From NCBI GenBank assembly GCA_012514775.1, contig JAAYZQ010000467.1, positions 1 to 13,347 on the forward strand: 13,347 nt of DNA, read 5' to 3'. The notes beneath the pieces are model-generated. The model saw nothing but the letters and a program-made list of their open reading frames with translations. It was not told the origin of the DNA and did no database searches. The position numbers were made by a program, and so were the translations under genes. Below are positions 1 to 6,071 of this stretch, in pieces. This DNA comes from Anaerolineaceae bacterium. GTDB lineage: Bacteria; Chloroflexota; Anaerolineae; JAAYZQ01. The first letter of the stretch is position 1, and every line of letters starts with the position of its first letter.

Positions 1-372
1 GAGGAGGGCGACTGGTCCTCGGCCAGCGGCGAGCAGGCCATCGGCCGGCTCCTGGCCCGCTTCCCCCACGTGGACGCCGTCTTTAGCGCCAACGACCAGA
101 TGGCCCTGGGCGTCCTCCAGGCGGCCTGCCGCGAGGGCATCCAGGTGCCCCACGACCTGGCCGTCGTCGGCTTTGACGGCCTGCCCGAAACCGCCCAGTA
201 CTGGCCGCCCCTGACCACGGTGTACCAGGATCAGCCCCAGGTGGGGCGCCTGGCCGTCCAGGAGCTGGTTCGCGCCATCGAGGCGGCCCGGGGGGGCAAG
301 CCCCAGGCCGAGCCCCGGGTCATCTCCCTCCAGCCCGAGCTGATCGTCCGCGCCAGCTCCCTGCGCGCCTAG
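1..372 (+). CDS. LacI-family transcriptional regulator, C-terminal part (5' end outside window)
   Basis: The reading frame is open from the first base and ends at TAG 370-372, giving the last 123 residues of a LacI/GalR-type repressor. What is seen is the second lobe of the periplasmic-binding-protein-like effector domain, with the family hallmarks SANDQMALGVLQA (about residues 29-41 of the visible part), the VVGFDGLPE strand-turn and the closing PELIVRASS. The DNA-binding head lies outside the window. The first 180 bases are almost identical (174/180 by eye) to 1381-1560 of the following lacI-type gene, so the two are paralogues from a tandem duplication; similarity falls sharply after about base 188. 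Its target and effector cannot be read from this fragment. A sugar-responsive repressor is the family expectation. Confidence 0.9.
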   Translation, partial: EEGDWSSASGEQAIGRLLARFPHVDAVFSANDQMALGVLQAACREGIQVPHDLAVVGFDGLPETAQYWPPLTTVYQDQPQVGRLAVQELVRAIEAARGGKPQAEPRVISLQPELIVRASSLRA

Positions 373-426
373 CCCCCGGGACCGCCGAGCGCCTGCTCGG
401 CCTCCTCCCCCCGGGACCGCCGAGCG
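373..426. repeat. 19-bp direct repeat pair
   Basis: The sequence CCCCCGGGACCGCCGAGCG occurs at 373-391 and again, without a mismatch, at 408-426 (35 bases start to start). The first copy contains the left arm of the 384-401 hairpin, so the second copy could compete for the right arm. A function is not evident. Confidence 0.7.
384..401 (+). terminator. Possible 3'-end hairpin of the upstream lacI-type gene
   Basis: GCCGAGC (384-390), loop GCCT, GCTCGGC (395-401) form a perfect GC-rich stem shortly after the stop codon at 372. The position suits a transcript end or stabiliser. There is no T-run behind it, only a C-rich stretch, so intrinsic termination is doubtful. Confidence 0.35.
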
Positions 427-464
427 ACACTTCCTGCGGTCGCCGCCCCTGCATGGGGCGATGT

Positions 465-550
465 GGCGATCGCCCGCGAGCCAGGTGCGCCGCACGAACG
501 GCACGTGCAACGCACCTTGGGGCGGGTGACGCGGCGATCGCCCGCGAGCC
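465..550. repeat. 18-bp direct repeat pair containing GCGATCGC
   Basis: GGCGATCGCCCGCGAGCC occurs exactly at 465-482 and 533-550, 68 bases start to start. Each copy begins with the 10-bp palindrome GGCGATCGCC. They could be protein-binding sites upstream of the promoter at 604, or remnants of a local duplication; the sequence alone does not decide. Confidence 0.65.
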
Positions 551-603
551 TTTACTGCCAGGCCCCGGAAGGTTAAAATTCCCCCGTTTCCTGATTTGGG
601 GTA

Positions 604-632
604 TTGACAAGCGGTCCGCCATATGGTATAAT
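604..632 (+). promoter_or_regulatory. Consensus sigma-70 promoter for the lacI-led arabinose operon
   Basis: TTGACA (604-609) and TATAAT (627-632) are both perfect consensus hexamers with an optimal 17-bp spacer. The TGG just before the -10 box gives an extended -10 element as well. Transcription should start at about 639-640, inside the palindrome at 633-644, and leave a leader of roughly 75 nt before the ATG at 715. A promoter this strong needs a repressor, consistent with the operator that follows it. Confidence 0.93.
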
Positions 633-644
633 GTGACCGGTCAC
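633..644. promoter_or_regulatory. Putative LacI-family operator
   Basis: GTGACCGGTCAC is a perfect 12-bp palindrome centred on CG, the usual geometry for LacI/GalR operators. It starts one base after the -10 hexamer and covers the expected transcription start, so a bound dimer would block RNA polymerase. The nearest candidate ligand is the LacI protein encoded at 715, which would make the operon autoregulated; the upstream paralogue could also bind. No second exact copy was noticed in the window. Confidence 0.7.
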
Positions 645-668
645 GGGAACGGTAACGGGAACGGTAAC
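645..668. repeat. Two tandem 12-bp repeats in the lacI leader
   Basis: GGGAACGGTAAC is repeated exactly at 645-656 and 657-668, directly after the operator palindrome. The two units lie about one helical turn apart on one DNA face. They could be auxiliary sites for a regulator, or a simple slippage duplication in the 5' leader. Confidence 0.7.
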
Positions 669-714
669 GACACCAACAATACGCTACTAAACGCGACTGG
701 AAGAGGCCAATACC

Positions 715-1812
715 ATGCCTGGTCCCAGAAGGGTCACAATCCGAGATGTGGCTGCCGCGGCGGGGGTATCCCACCAGACGGTGTCGCGGGTGCTGAACGA
801 CCGGCCCGACGTGGCCGAGGACACCCGCAACCGCGTGTGGGAGATCATCGAGGAGCTGAGCTACCAGCCCAGCGCCATCGCCCGCAGCCTCATCAGCCAG
901 CGCAGCCTGACCCTGGGGATCGTGACCGCGGGGCTGGAGTACGCCGGCCCCTCCCGCACCCTCAACGGCGTCACCGCCCAGGCGGAGGAGCTGGGCTACA
1001 CCCTCCTGCTCAAGGAGCTGCCCGACTTTAATACCAACGACGTCCAACCCCTCCTGAACTCGCTGCTGGAGAGGCGGGTGGACGGCATCCTGTGGGCCGT
1101 GCCCGAGGTGGGCGACAACCGGGCCTGGCTCGACGAGCAGCTCGGCGGGCTGCCGGTGCCCACCATCTTTCTCACCATGCAGGCCCGCCCCGACGTCACC
1201 ATCGTCGCCATCGACAACTATGCCGGCGGCCGCATGGCCACCGAGCACCTCCTCCAGCAGGGCTACCGCCACGTCGGCCACATCTCCGGCCCCCTGGACT
1301 GGTGGGAGGCTCGCCAGCGCCAGGCCGGCTGGCACGACGCCCTCCTGGCGGCCGGCGTCGTCGCCGGCGAGCTGCACGCCGAGGAGGGCGACTGGTCCTC
1401 GGCCAGCGGCGAGCAGGCCATCGGCCGGCTCCTGGCCCGCCATCCCCAGGTGGACGCCGTCTTTAGCGCCAACGACCAGATGGCCCTGGGCGTCCTCCAG
1501 GCGGCCTGCCGGGAGGGCATCCAGGTGCCCCACCACCTGGCCGTCGTCGGCTTTGACGGCCTGCCCGAGGCCGAGCACTACTGGCCACCACTGACGACCG
1601 TCGTCCAGGATTTGCGCCAGCTCGGTTGCACCGCCATCCAGGAGCTGATCCGGGCCATCGAGGCCAGCCGCGGGGATGGGGCGCGGTACGAGCCCAGGTT
1701 GATCCCCATCTGCCCCGAGTTGGTCGTCCGCGAGAGCAGCAGGGCCACGAGGATCCAGGGGGATTTTATGCCCCATGCGGCAAACATATCGGCTTGTAGG
1801 GAGATAAGCTAA
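715..1812 (+). CDS. LacI-family transcriptional repressor, probable regulator of the arabinose operon
   Basis: This 365-residue protein has a textbook LacI layout. A helix-turn-helix (residues 8-27, recognition helix SHQTVSRVLN) is followed by a hinge helix near residues 53-63 and a sugar-binding-protein-like effector domain from about residue 65, with SGPLDWWEARQRQAGW, SANDQMALGVLQA and VVGFDGLPE motifs. ATG 715 is preceded by GGAAGAGG (699-706). It is the first gene behind the consensus promoter and operator, and its TAA is separated by one base from the ATG of the isomerase, so it is very probably co-transcribed with the pathway it controls. The effector is inferred to be L-arabinose or a pathway intermediate. 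Unusually, it runs about 20 residues past the point where its upstream paralogue stops, with a tail unlike the family. Confidence 0.93.
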   Translation: MPGPRRVTIRDVAAAAGVSHQTVSRVLNDRPDVAEDTRNRVWEIIEELSYQPSAIARSLISQRSLTLGIVTAGLEYAGPSRTLNGVTAQAEELGYTLLLKELPDFNTNDVQPLLNSLLERRVDGILWAVPEVGDNRAWLDEQLGGLPVPTIFLTMQARPDVTIVAIDNYAGGRMATEHLLQQGYRHVGHISGPLDWWEARQRQAGWHDALLAAGVVAGELHAEEGDWSSASGEQAIGRLLARHPQVDAVFSANDQMALGVLQAACREGIQVPHHLAVVGFDGLPEAEHYWPPLTTVVQDLRQLGCTAIQELIRAIEASRGDGARYEPRLIPICPELVVRESSRATRIQGDFMPHAANISACREIS

Positions 1813-1813
1813 C

Positions 1814-3256
1814 ATGTATCAGGTCACGCTCGGAGTTATCGTCGGCAATCGAGGCTTTTTCCCCAGCCACCTGTGCGAGACGGGACGCCAGGAGGTATTG
1901 CGCGTGCTGGCCGAAGAGGGCATCCGGACCGTCGCCCTCGACGCCGGCGACACCCCCTTTGGCTCGGTCGAGACGCTGCGCGACGCGGAAAAGTGCGCCG
2001 CCCTCTTCCGGGCCCACCGGGACGAGATCGACGGCATCGTGGCGACCCTGCCCAACTTTGGCGACGAGCGGGGGGTATCCGACGCCATCCGCCAGGCAGG
2101 GCTGGACGTGCCGGTGCTGGTCCACGCCTTCCCCGATGAGAACGAAAAGATGACGGCCGCGGACCGGCGCGACAGTTTTTGCGGCAAGATGTCGCTGTGC
2201 AACAACCTGCGGCAGCGGGGCATCCCCTACACCCTCACCACGCTCCACACCGTGGCCCCCGCCTCGGAGAGCTTTCGCCGGGACTTGCAGCGCTTTGCGG
2301 CCACCTGCCGCGTGGTGCGCGGGCTGCGCGGCGTCCGGCTCGGCATGCTGGGCGCCCGGCCGGCGCCGTTCGTCACCGTCCGGTTCAGCGAAAAGCTGCT
2401 GGAGAGGGCGGGCATCAGCGTCGAGGTGCTGGACCTCTCGGAGGCCCTCGGCCAGGCCAACCGCCTGGCTCCCGACGACCCGGCCGTCCGCGCCAAGCTG
2501 GACGCGCTGCGCGGCTACGTCCGCACGGCCGGCACCCCCGCCGAGGCCCTGGACAAGATGGCCAGGTTCGCCGTCGTGACCGAGCGCTGGATGGAAGAGA
2601 ACCGGCTGGCGGCGACGGCCATCCAGTGCTGGACGTCCATGGAGGAGCACTTTGGCGTCGTGCCCTGCGCGGTGATGAGCATGATGAGCAACGCCCTCAA
2701 GCCCAGCGCCTGCGAGGCCGACATCGCCGGGGTGGTCGGCATGTATGCCATGGCCCTGGCCTCGGGCAAGCCCAGCGCCCTGGTGGACTGGAACAACAAC
2801 TATGCCGACGATCCCGACAAGGGCGTCGTCTTTCACTGCAGCAACCTGCCGGCCGACTTTTTCGGGGACGCCGAGATGTCGTTCCAGGAGATCATTGCCG
2901 GGTCGGTGGGCAAGGAGAACACCTACGGCACGGTCGTAGGCCGGGTAAAGGCCGGCCCGTTCACCTTCTGCCGTGTCTCGACGGACGATCAGCGCGGCGT
3001 TATCCGCGCCTACCTCGGCGAGGGGGAGTTGACGGCCGATCCCCTCGACACCTTTGGCGGCTATGGCGTCGTACAGATTCCCGACTTCCAGGGCCTGCTC
3101 CACTACATCTGCGCCAACGGCTACGAGCACCACGTCGCCCTGAACCGGGCGCGGGTGGCCGATGCCCTGGACGAGGCACTGGGCAAGTACATGGGCTGGG
3201 ATGTCTACCATCACAGGGAGAGAATCGCAAAGGAAGGAGGATTGCGCCAGGAGTGA
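1814..3256 (+). CDS. FucI/AraA-superfamily sugar isomerase (COG2407-like), probable L-arabinose isomerase of this operon
   Basis: This 480-residue cytosolic protein resembles the L-fucose/L-arabinose isomerase family group usually filed as COG2407, not classical AraA: the AraA GGTSFMEDY region is absent and the N-terminus differs. Candidate Mn-binding residues occur in family-like order: Glu277/278 (in TSMEEHFG), Glu301 (ACEADI), His341 (VVFHCSNLP) and His439/440 (GYEHHVALN). Asp325 lies in a DWNNNY motif. The expected reaction is aldose-ketose isomerisation, here L-arabinose to L-ribulose, inferred because AraB and AraD follow in the same operon and no AraA is present. AGGGAG (1798-1803) serves ATG 1814, and the start lies one base after the lacI stop, suggesting translational coupling. 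L-fucose or another aldose remains possible. Confidence 0.85.
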   Translation: MYQVTLGVIVGNRGFFPSHLCETGRQEVLRVLAEEGIRTVALDAGDTPFGSVETLRDAEKCAALFRAHRDEIDGIVATLPNFGDERGVSDAIRQAGLDVPVLVHAFPDENEKMTAADRRDSFCGKMSLCNNLRQRGIPYTLTTLHTVAPASESFRRDLQRFAATCRVVRGLRGVRLGMLGARPAPFVTVRFSEKLLERAGISVEVLDLSEALGQANRLAPDDPAVRAKLDALRGYVRTAGTPAEALDKMARFAVVTERWMEENRLAATAIQCWTSMEEHFGVVPCAVMSMMSNALKPSACEADIAGVVGMYAMALASGKPSALVDWNNNYADDPDKGVVFHCSNLPADFFGDAEMSFQEIIAGSVGKENTYGTVVGRVKAGPFTFCRVSTDDQRGVIRAYLGEGELTADPLDTFGGYGVVQIPDFQGLLHYICANGYEHHVALNRARVADALDEALGKYMGWDVYHHRERIAKEGGLRQE

Positions 3257-3387
3257 GATTGAGCTTGGGCAGCTCCGACGGAGCGCGCGTCGCCATCTTG
3301 CGCAAGGGTTGGTCAGAGGTCCATTTCACTCTCAAACGCACAATAGTGTGCAGTACGTTTCCAACAGTGACAAGGAGGAAGAAAGAA
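3257..3387 (+). promoter_or_regulatory. 131-bp intercistronic leader before the sugar-binding protein gene
   Basis: The gap holds several small hairpins: GAGCT/AGCTC at 3261-3275, the overlapping CTCC/GGAG at 3273-3283, and GCACA-ATAG-TGTGC at 3338-3351. It ends with a strong Shine-Dalgarno AAGGAGG (3372-3378), 9 bases before ATG 3388. It becomes more AT-rich than its surroundings after about 3315. No promoter with both hexamers was found, so a role in RNA processing or enhanced translation of the binding protein is more likely than separate transcription. Confidence 0.4.
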
Positions 3388-4419
3388 ATGAACGTCTCGA
3401 AGAATGTGTCTTTCACCGTGCTGTCCTTGCTGCTCGTCCTGGCGATCTCGGTGCTCGGAGCGTGCGGTTCCACACCGGCACCCACCGCCAAGCCGGCAGA
3501 AGCACCCACGGCGGCTCCGGCTGCCAAGACCTACACCTACGAGGACATGGTCGTCGGCTTTCTCCAGACCGGTTCTGAGGGTGGCTGGCGCGCCGCAAAC
3601 ACCGCCTCGTTCAAGGAAACCGCCGAACAACTGGGTCTCACGCTCAAGTTCTATGACTCCCAGAACGACCTGGTGCGGCAGGTCGCCGGCTTTCACCAGT
3701 TCAACCAGGACCCCGACGTGAACGTCATCATCCTCGCCGCCCTGGAGACCACCGGCTGGGAAGAGGCCCTCAAGGAAGCGCAGGCGGCCGGCAAGGTCGT
3801 CGTCATCGAGGACCGCCGCATCGATGCGCCGGAAGATCTGTATGCCACCTACATCGGCTCCGACTTTGCCGAAGAAGGGCGCAAGGGCGCCGAAGAGATG
3901 TGCAAGCTGCTCGAGGGCATGGAGGGCAAGAACGTCTGGGAGCTGGTGGGCAACGTGGGCTCGTCAGCAGCCAAGGACCGCGGCCAGGGCTTCCGCGAGC
4001 GGATGGAAGAGTGCGGCATCACCATCACCAAGAGCCAGACCGCCAACTGGAGCATCACCGAAGGCAAGGAAGTGACCGAAGCCTGGCTGAAAGAGACCCA
4101 GGATGTCCAGGGCATCTTTGCCCAGAACGACGAAATGGGCCTGGGTGCCATCGAAGCCCTCAAGGAAGCAGGACTCAAGCCCGGTGTGGACGTCAAGATC
4201 CTCACCTTTGACGCCACGGCCGGCGCCTTCAAGGCCATGCTGGCCGGCGAGGTGAACGTCAGCGTGGAGTGCAACCCGCTCCTTGCTCCGCAGGTCTACG
4301 AGGCCGCCTTGAAAGCGCTAAACGGCGAATCGCTGCCCAAGTGGGTCCCCTCGCAGGAAGGCGTCTTCCGCGCGTCGGATCCCAACCTGCAGGAAATCGC
4401 CGACGGCCGCAAGTACTAG
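3388..4419 (+). CDS. ytfQ: YtfQ-like sugar ABC transporter substrate-binding lipoprotein
   Basis: This 343-residue protein starts with a lipoprotein signal (hydrophobic residues 9-23, lipobox LGAC, lipidated Cys26), then a Pro/Ala/Thr-rich linker (28-47) and a type I periplasmic binding fold. Conserved YtfQ-type features are GSEGGWRAA (62-70), TTGWEEALKEA (121-131), DRRID (142-146), DRGQGF (197-202), QNDEMGLGAI (246-255) and SVECNP (292-297). E. coli YtfQ binds galactofuranose, so a furanose-form sugar is a reasonable ligand; in this operon L-arabinose is inferred. The protein should be anchored outside the membrane and deliver sugar to the permeases encoded downstream. ATG 3388 is fixed by AAGGAGG and the signal peptide, although the frame is open far upstream. 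The symbol denotes family resemblance, not proven orthology. Confidence 0.93.
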   Translation: MNVSKNVSFTVLSLLLVLAISVLGACGSTPAPTAKPAEAPTAAPAAKTYTYEDMVVGFLQTGSEGGWRAANTASFKETAEQLGLTLKFYDSQNDLVRQVAGFHQFNQDPDVNVIILAALETTGWEEALKEAQAAGKVVVIEDRRIDAPEDLYATYIGSDFAEEGRKGAEEMCKLLEGMEGKNVWELVGNVGSSAAKDRGQGFRERMEECGITITKSQTANWSITEGKEVTEAWLKETQDVQGIFAQNDEMGLGAIEALKEAGLKPGVDVKILTFDATAGAFKAMLAGEVNVSVECNPLLAPQVYEAALKALNGESLPKWVPSQEGVFRASDPNLQEIADGRKY

Positions 4420-4479
4420 GCACGGCCCGGGGTCTGCACTGCCCGGGGGATCACACGGGATTGTTACGGAGATCAGGTT

Positions 4480-4512
4480 GAGGAGCGGCGTGCACGGAGG
4501 GCGCCGCTCCTC
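4480..4512 (+). other. Intercistronic hairpin between binding protein and ATPase genes
   Basis: GAGGAGCGGCG (4480-4490) and CGCCGCTCCTC (4502-4512) are perfect 11-bp inverted arms around an 11-nt loop. A weaker CCCGGG/CCCGGG stem (4426-4431 with 4442-4447) stands just after the binding protein stop. No T-run follows on either strand, so this is unlikely to be a full terminator. Such structures after binding-protein genes are known to protect the upstream mRNA or attenuate read-through, giving more binding protein than membrane components. Confidence 0.8.
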
Positions 4513-4553
4513 GAACAAAAGCACCGTTTGAAAGGCGCGAGCAGAGGTGGGTT

Positions 4554-6071
4554 ATGTCATCTTCTGACTGTATCGTCGAGATGCGAGGCATCAACAAAAC
4601 CTTTCCCGGCGTTCAGGCGCTCTCCAACGTGGACTTTTATCTGGAGCGGGGCGAGATCCACGCCATCGTGGGCGAAAACGGCGCGGGCAAGTCGACGCTC
4701 ATCAAGGTGCTCACCGGGGTCGAGAGACCAAACGCCGGCAGCATCAAGCTCGACGGGCAAGAGGTCACCATCCGCTCGCCCCTCCACGCGCAGCGACTGG
4801 GCATCAGCACCGTCTACCAGGAGATCAACCTCTGCCCGAATCTCTCGGTCGCCGAGAACATCCTCATCGGCAACGAGCCGAAGAAGCTGGGCCGCATCGA
4901 CTGGAAGGCCATGAACGTCCAGGCCAGGGAGATCCTGCGACACCTGGACATCGACATCGACGTCACCCAGCCGCTCAGCACCTATTCCGTCGCCCTGCAA
5001 CAGATGGTGGCCATCGCCCGGGCGCTCGAGATCGCGTCGGCCAAGATCCTGATCCTGGACGAGCCCACGTCCAGCCTTGACACTCACGAAACGGCACAGC
5101 TTTTTCGCGTCATGCACAAGCTAAAGAGCGAGGGCGTGGCCATCATCTTTATCACCCACTTTATCGACCAGGTCTACGAGATCTCGGACAGGATCACGGT
5201 CCTGAGAAACGGCAGCCTCGTCGGCACCTTTGAGACGGCCAGCATCGCTCGCCTGGAGCTCATCGCCGGAATGATCGGCCGGAGCCTGACCGAGTTCGAC
5301 GAGATGTCGCAGATCAAGCTCGAAAGCAGCAAGCAGATCGGCAGCGAGGCGCTGCTGGAGGCGCGAGACCTGGGCCTATCGGGCGTCGTCGAGCCCCTGG
5401 ACCTCGAGCTGCACGCCGGCGAGGTCGTGGGCTTTGCCGGGCTGCTGGGGTCGGGCCGCACCGAGATCGCCCAACTGCTCTTCGGCGTTGATAAGCCGGA
5501 CAGCGGCACCATCGAGCTGTCGGGCAAGGCCATCAAGGACTTTTCCCCGCTGGCCTCCATCAACCGCGGCGTCGCGCTGTGCCCGGAGGATCGCAAAGAC
5601 GCCGGCATTGTGGACGAGCTGACGGTCAGGGAGAACATCGTCCTGGCCCTCCAGGCCAGCCGGGGTTGGGTCCGCTACCTGGCCAAGCAGCAGCAGTACG
5701 AAATCGCGGATCGCTACATCGACCTGCTGAACATCGCCACGCCCTCCCCCGACCAGCCGGTCAAGAACCTGAGCGGCGGCAACCAGCAAAAGGTTATCCT
5801 CGCCCGTTGGCTGGCCACGAATCCCCAGGTCCTGATCCTGGACGAGCCGACCCGGGGCATCGACGTGGGAGCCAAGGCCGAGATCCAGAAGCTGGTGCTG
5901 TCCCTGGCCGAAGAGGGCAAGGCGTGCGTCTTTATCTCTTCCGAGCTGGAAGAAGTCCTGCGGACCAGCCACCGCATCATGGTGCTCCGCGACCGGAAAA
6001 AGGTGACCGAGTTCAGCGGCGAGGTGAACGAGCAGGTCATCATGCAAGCGATGGCAGGGGGTGAATCATGA
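4554..6071 (+). CDS. ytfR: YtfR-like sugar ABC transporter ATP-binding protein (double ATPase, CUT2 family)
   Basis: This 505-residue cytosolic protein has two ABC ATPase domains that power the importer. Domain 1 has Walker A GENGAGKST (40-48), Q-loop Gln89, a variant signature YSVALQQ (144-150), Walker B ILILDE (165-170) and switch His202. Domain 2 has a degenerate Walker A, GLLGSGRTE (296-304), with Arg302 where Lys is expected, a canonical LSGGNQQK (406-413) and VLILDE (426-431). One degenerate site is normal for RbsA/AraG/YtfR proteins. Long stretches such as ITVLRNGS, CPEDRK and EPTRGIDVGA match E. coli YtfR closely. AGAGGTGG (4543-4550) precedes ATG 4554. Its stop overlaps the next start (ATGA at 6068-6071), implying coupled translation with the first permease. 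Confidence 0.95.
   Translation: MSSSDCIVEMRGINKTFPGVQALSNVDFYLERGEIHAIVGENGAGKSTLIKVLTGVERPNAGSIKLDGQEVTIRSPLHAQRLGISTVYQEINLCPNLSVAENILIGNEPKKLGRIDWKAMNVQAREILRHLDIDIDVTQPLSTYSVALQQMVAIARALEIASAKILILDEPTSSLDTHETAQLFRVMHKLKSEGVAIIFITHFIDQVYEISDRITVLRNGSLVGTFETASIARLELIAGMIGRSLTEFDEMSQIKLESSKQIGSEALLEARDLGLSGVVEPLDLELHAGEVVGFAGLLGSGRTEIAQLLFGVDKPDSGTIELSGKAIKDFSPLASINRGVALCPEDRKDAGIVDELTVRENIVLALQASRGWVRYLAKQQQYEIADRYIDLLNIATPSPDQPVKNLSGGNQQKVILARWLATNPQVLILDEPTRGIDVGAKAEIQKLVLSLAEEGKACVFISSELEEVLRTSHRIMVLRDRKKVTEFSGEVNEQVIMQAMAGGES

Larger units (their letters stand above)
373..603. other. Non-coding region between the two lacI-type genes, rich in hairpins and short repeats
   Basis: No convincing gene is seen here; the open frame starting at 453 has no family features and reads into the lacI gene in another frame. 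A perfect 7-bp hairpin with a 4-nt loop lies at 384-401, 11 bases after the upstream stop. A 19-bp direct repeat (CCCCCGGGACCGCCGAGCG) sits at 373-391 and 408-426. A 6-bp stem with a 5-nt loop is at 444-460. An 18-bp direct repeat containing the palindrome GGCGATCGCC is at 465-482 and 533-550. Neither hairpin is followed by a T-run, so they are at best weak terminators or mRNA-end structures. Confidence 0.6.

Noticed and set aside
465..542. Cyanobacterial HIP1 (GCGATCGC) as a sign of cyanobacterial origin.
   Set aside because: Only the two copies within one short repeat were noticed here, and the gene content does not point to cyanobacteria.
373..550. CRISPR-like array.
   Set aside because: Only two copies of each repeat occur, with unequal spacing and no further units.
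453..1031. A 192-codon frame from the non-coding region into lacI.
   Set aside because: It crosses the consensus promoter and operator, includes the tandem repeats as a Gly-Asn run and then reads lacI out of frame.
1766..3214. Long minus-strand open frame of 482 codons opposite the isomerase (similarly 6877-8823, 9717-11573 and 11407-12765).
   Set aside because: They are antisense shadows in GC-rich coding DNA: compositions are dominated by Gly, His, Arg, Val and Ala, no family motif is visible, and the + strand proteins are clear.
3257..3387. A separate promoter for the binding protein gene.
   Set aside because: No paired -35 and -10 boxes with acceptable spacing were found. TTGGTC at 3310-3315 has no matching -10 at the right distance.
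2179..4419. A 746-codon frame that would make the binding protein start inside the isomerase gene.
   Set aside because: The first 400 residues are an out-of-frame reading of the isomerase. The AAGGAGG site, ATG 3388 and lipoprotein signal mark the true start.
4480..4512. Intrinsic terminator after the binding protein gene.
   Set aside because: No T-run follows the stem on either strand, and the operon continues with coupled transporter genes.
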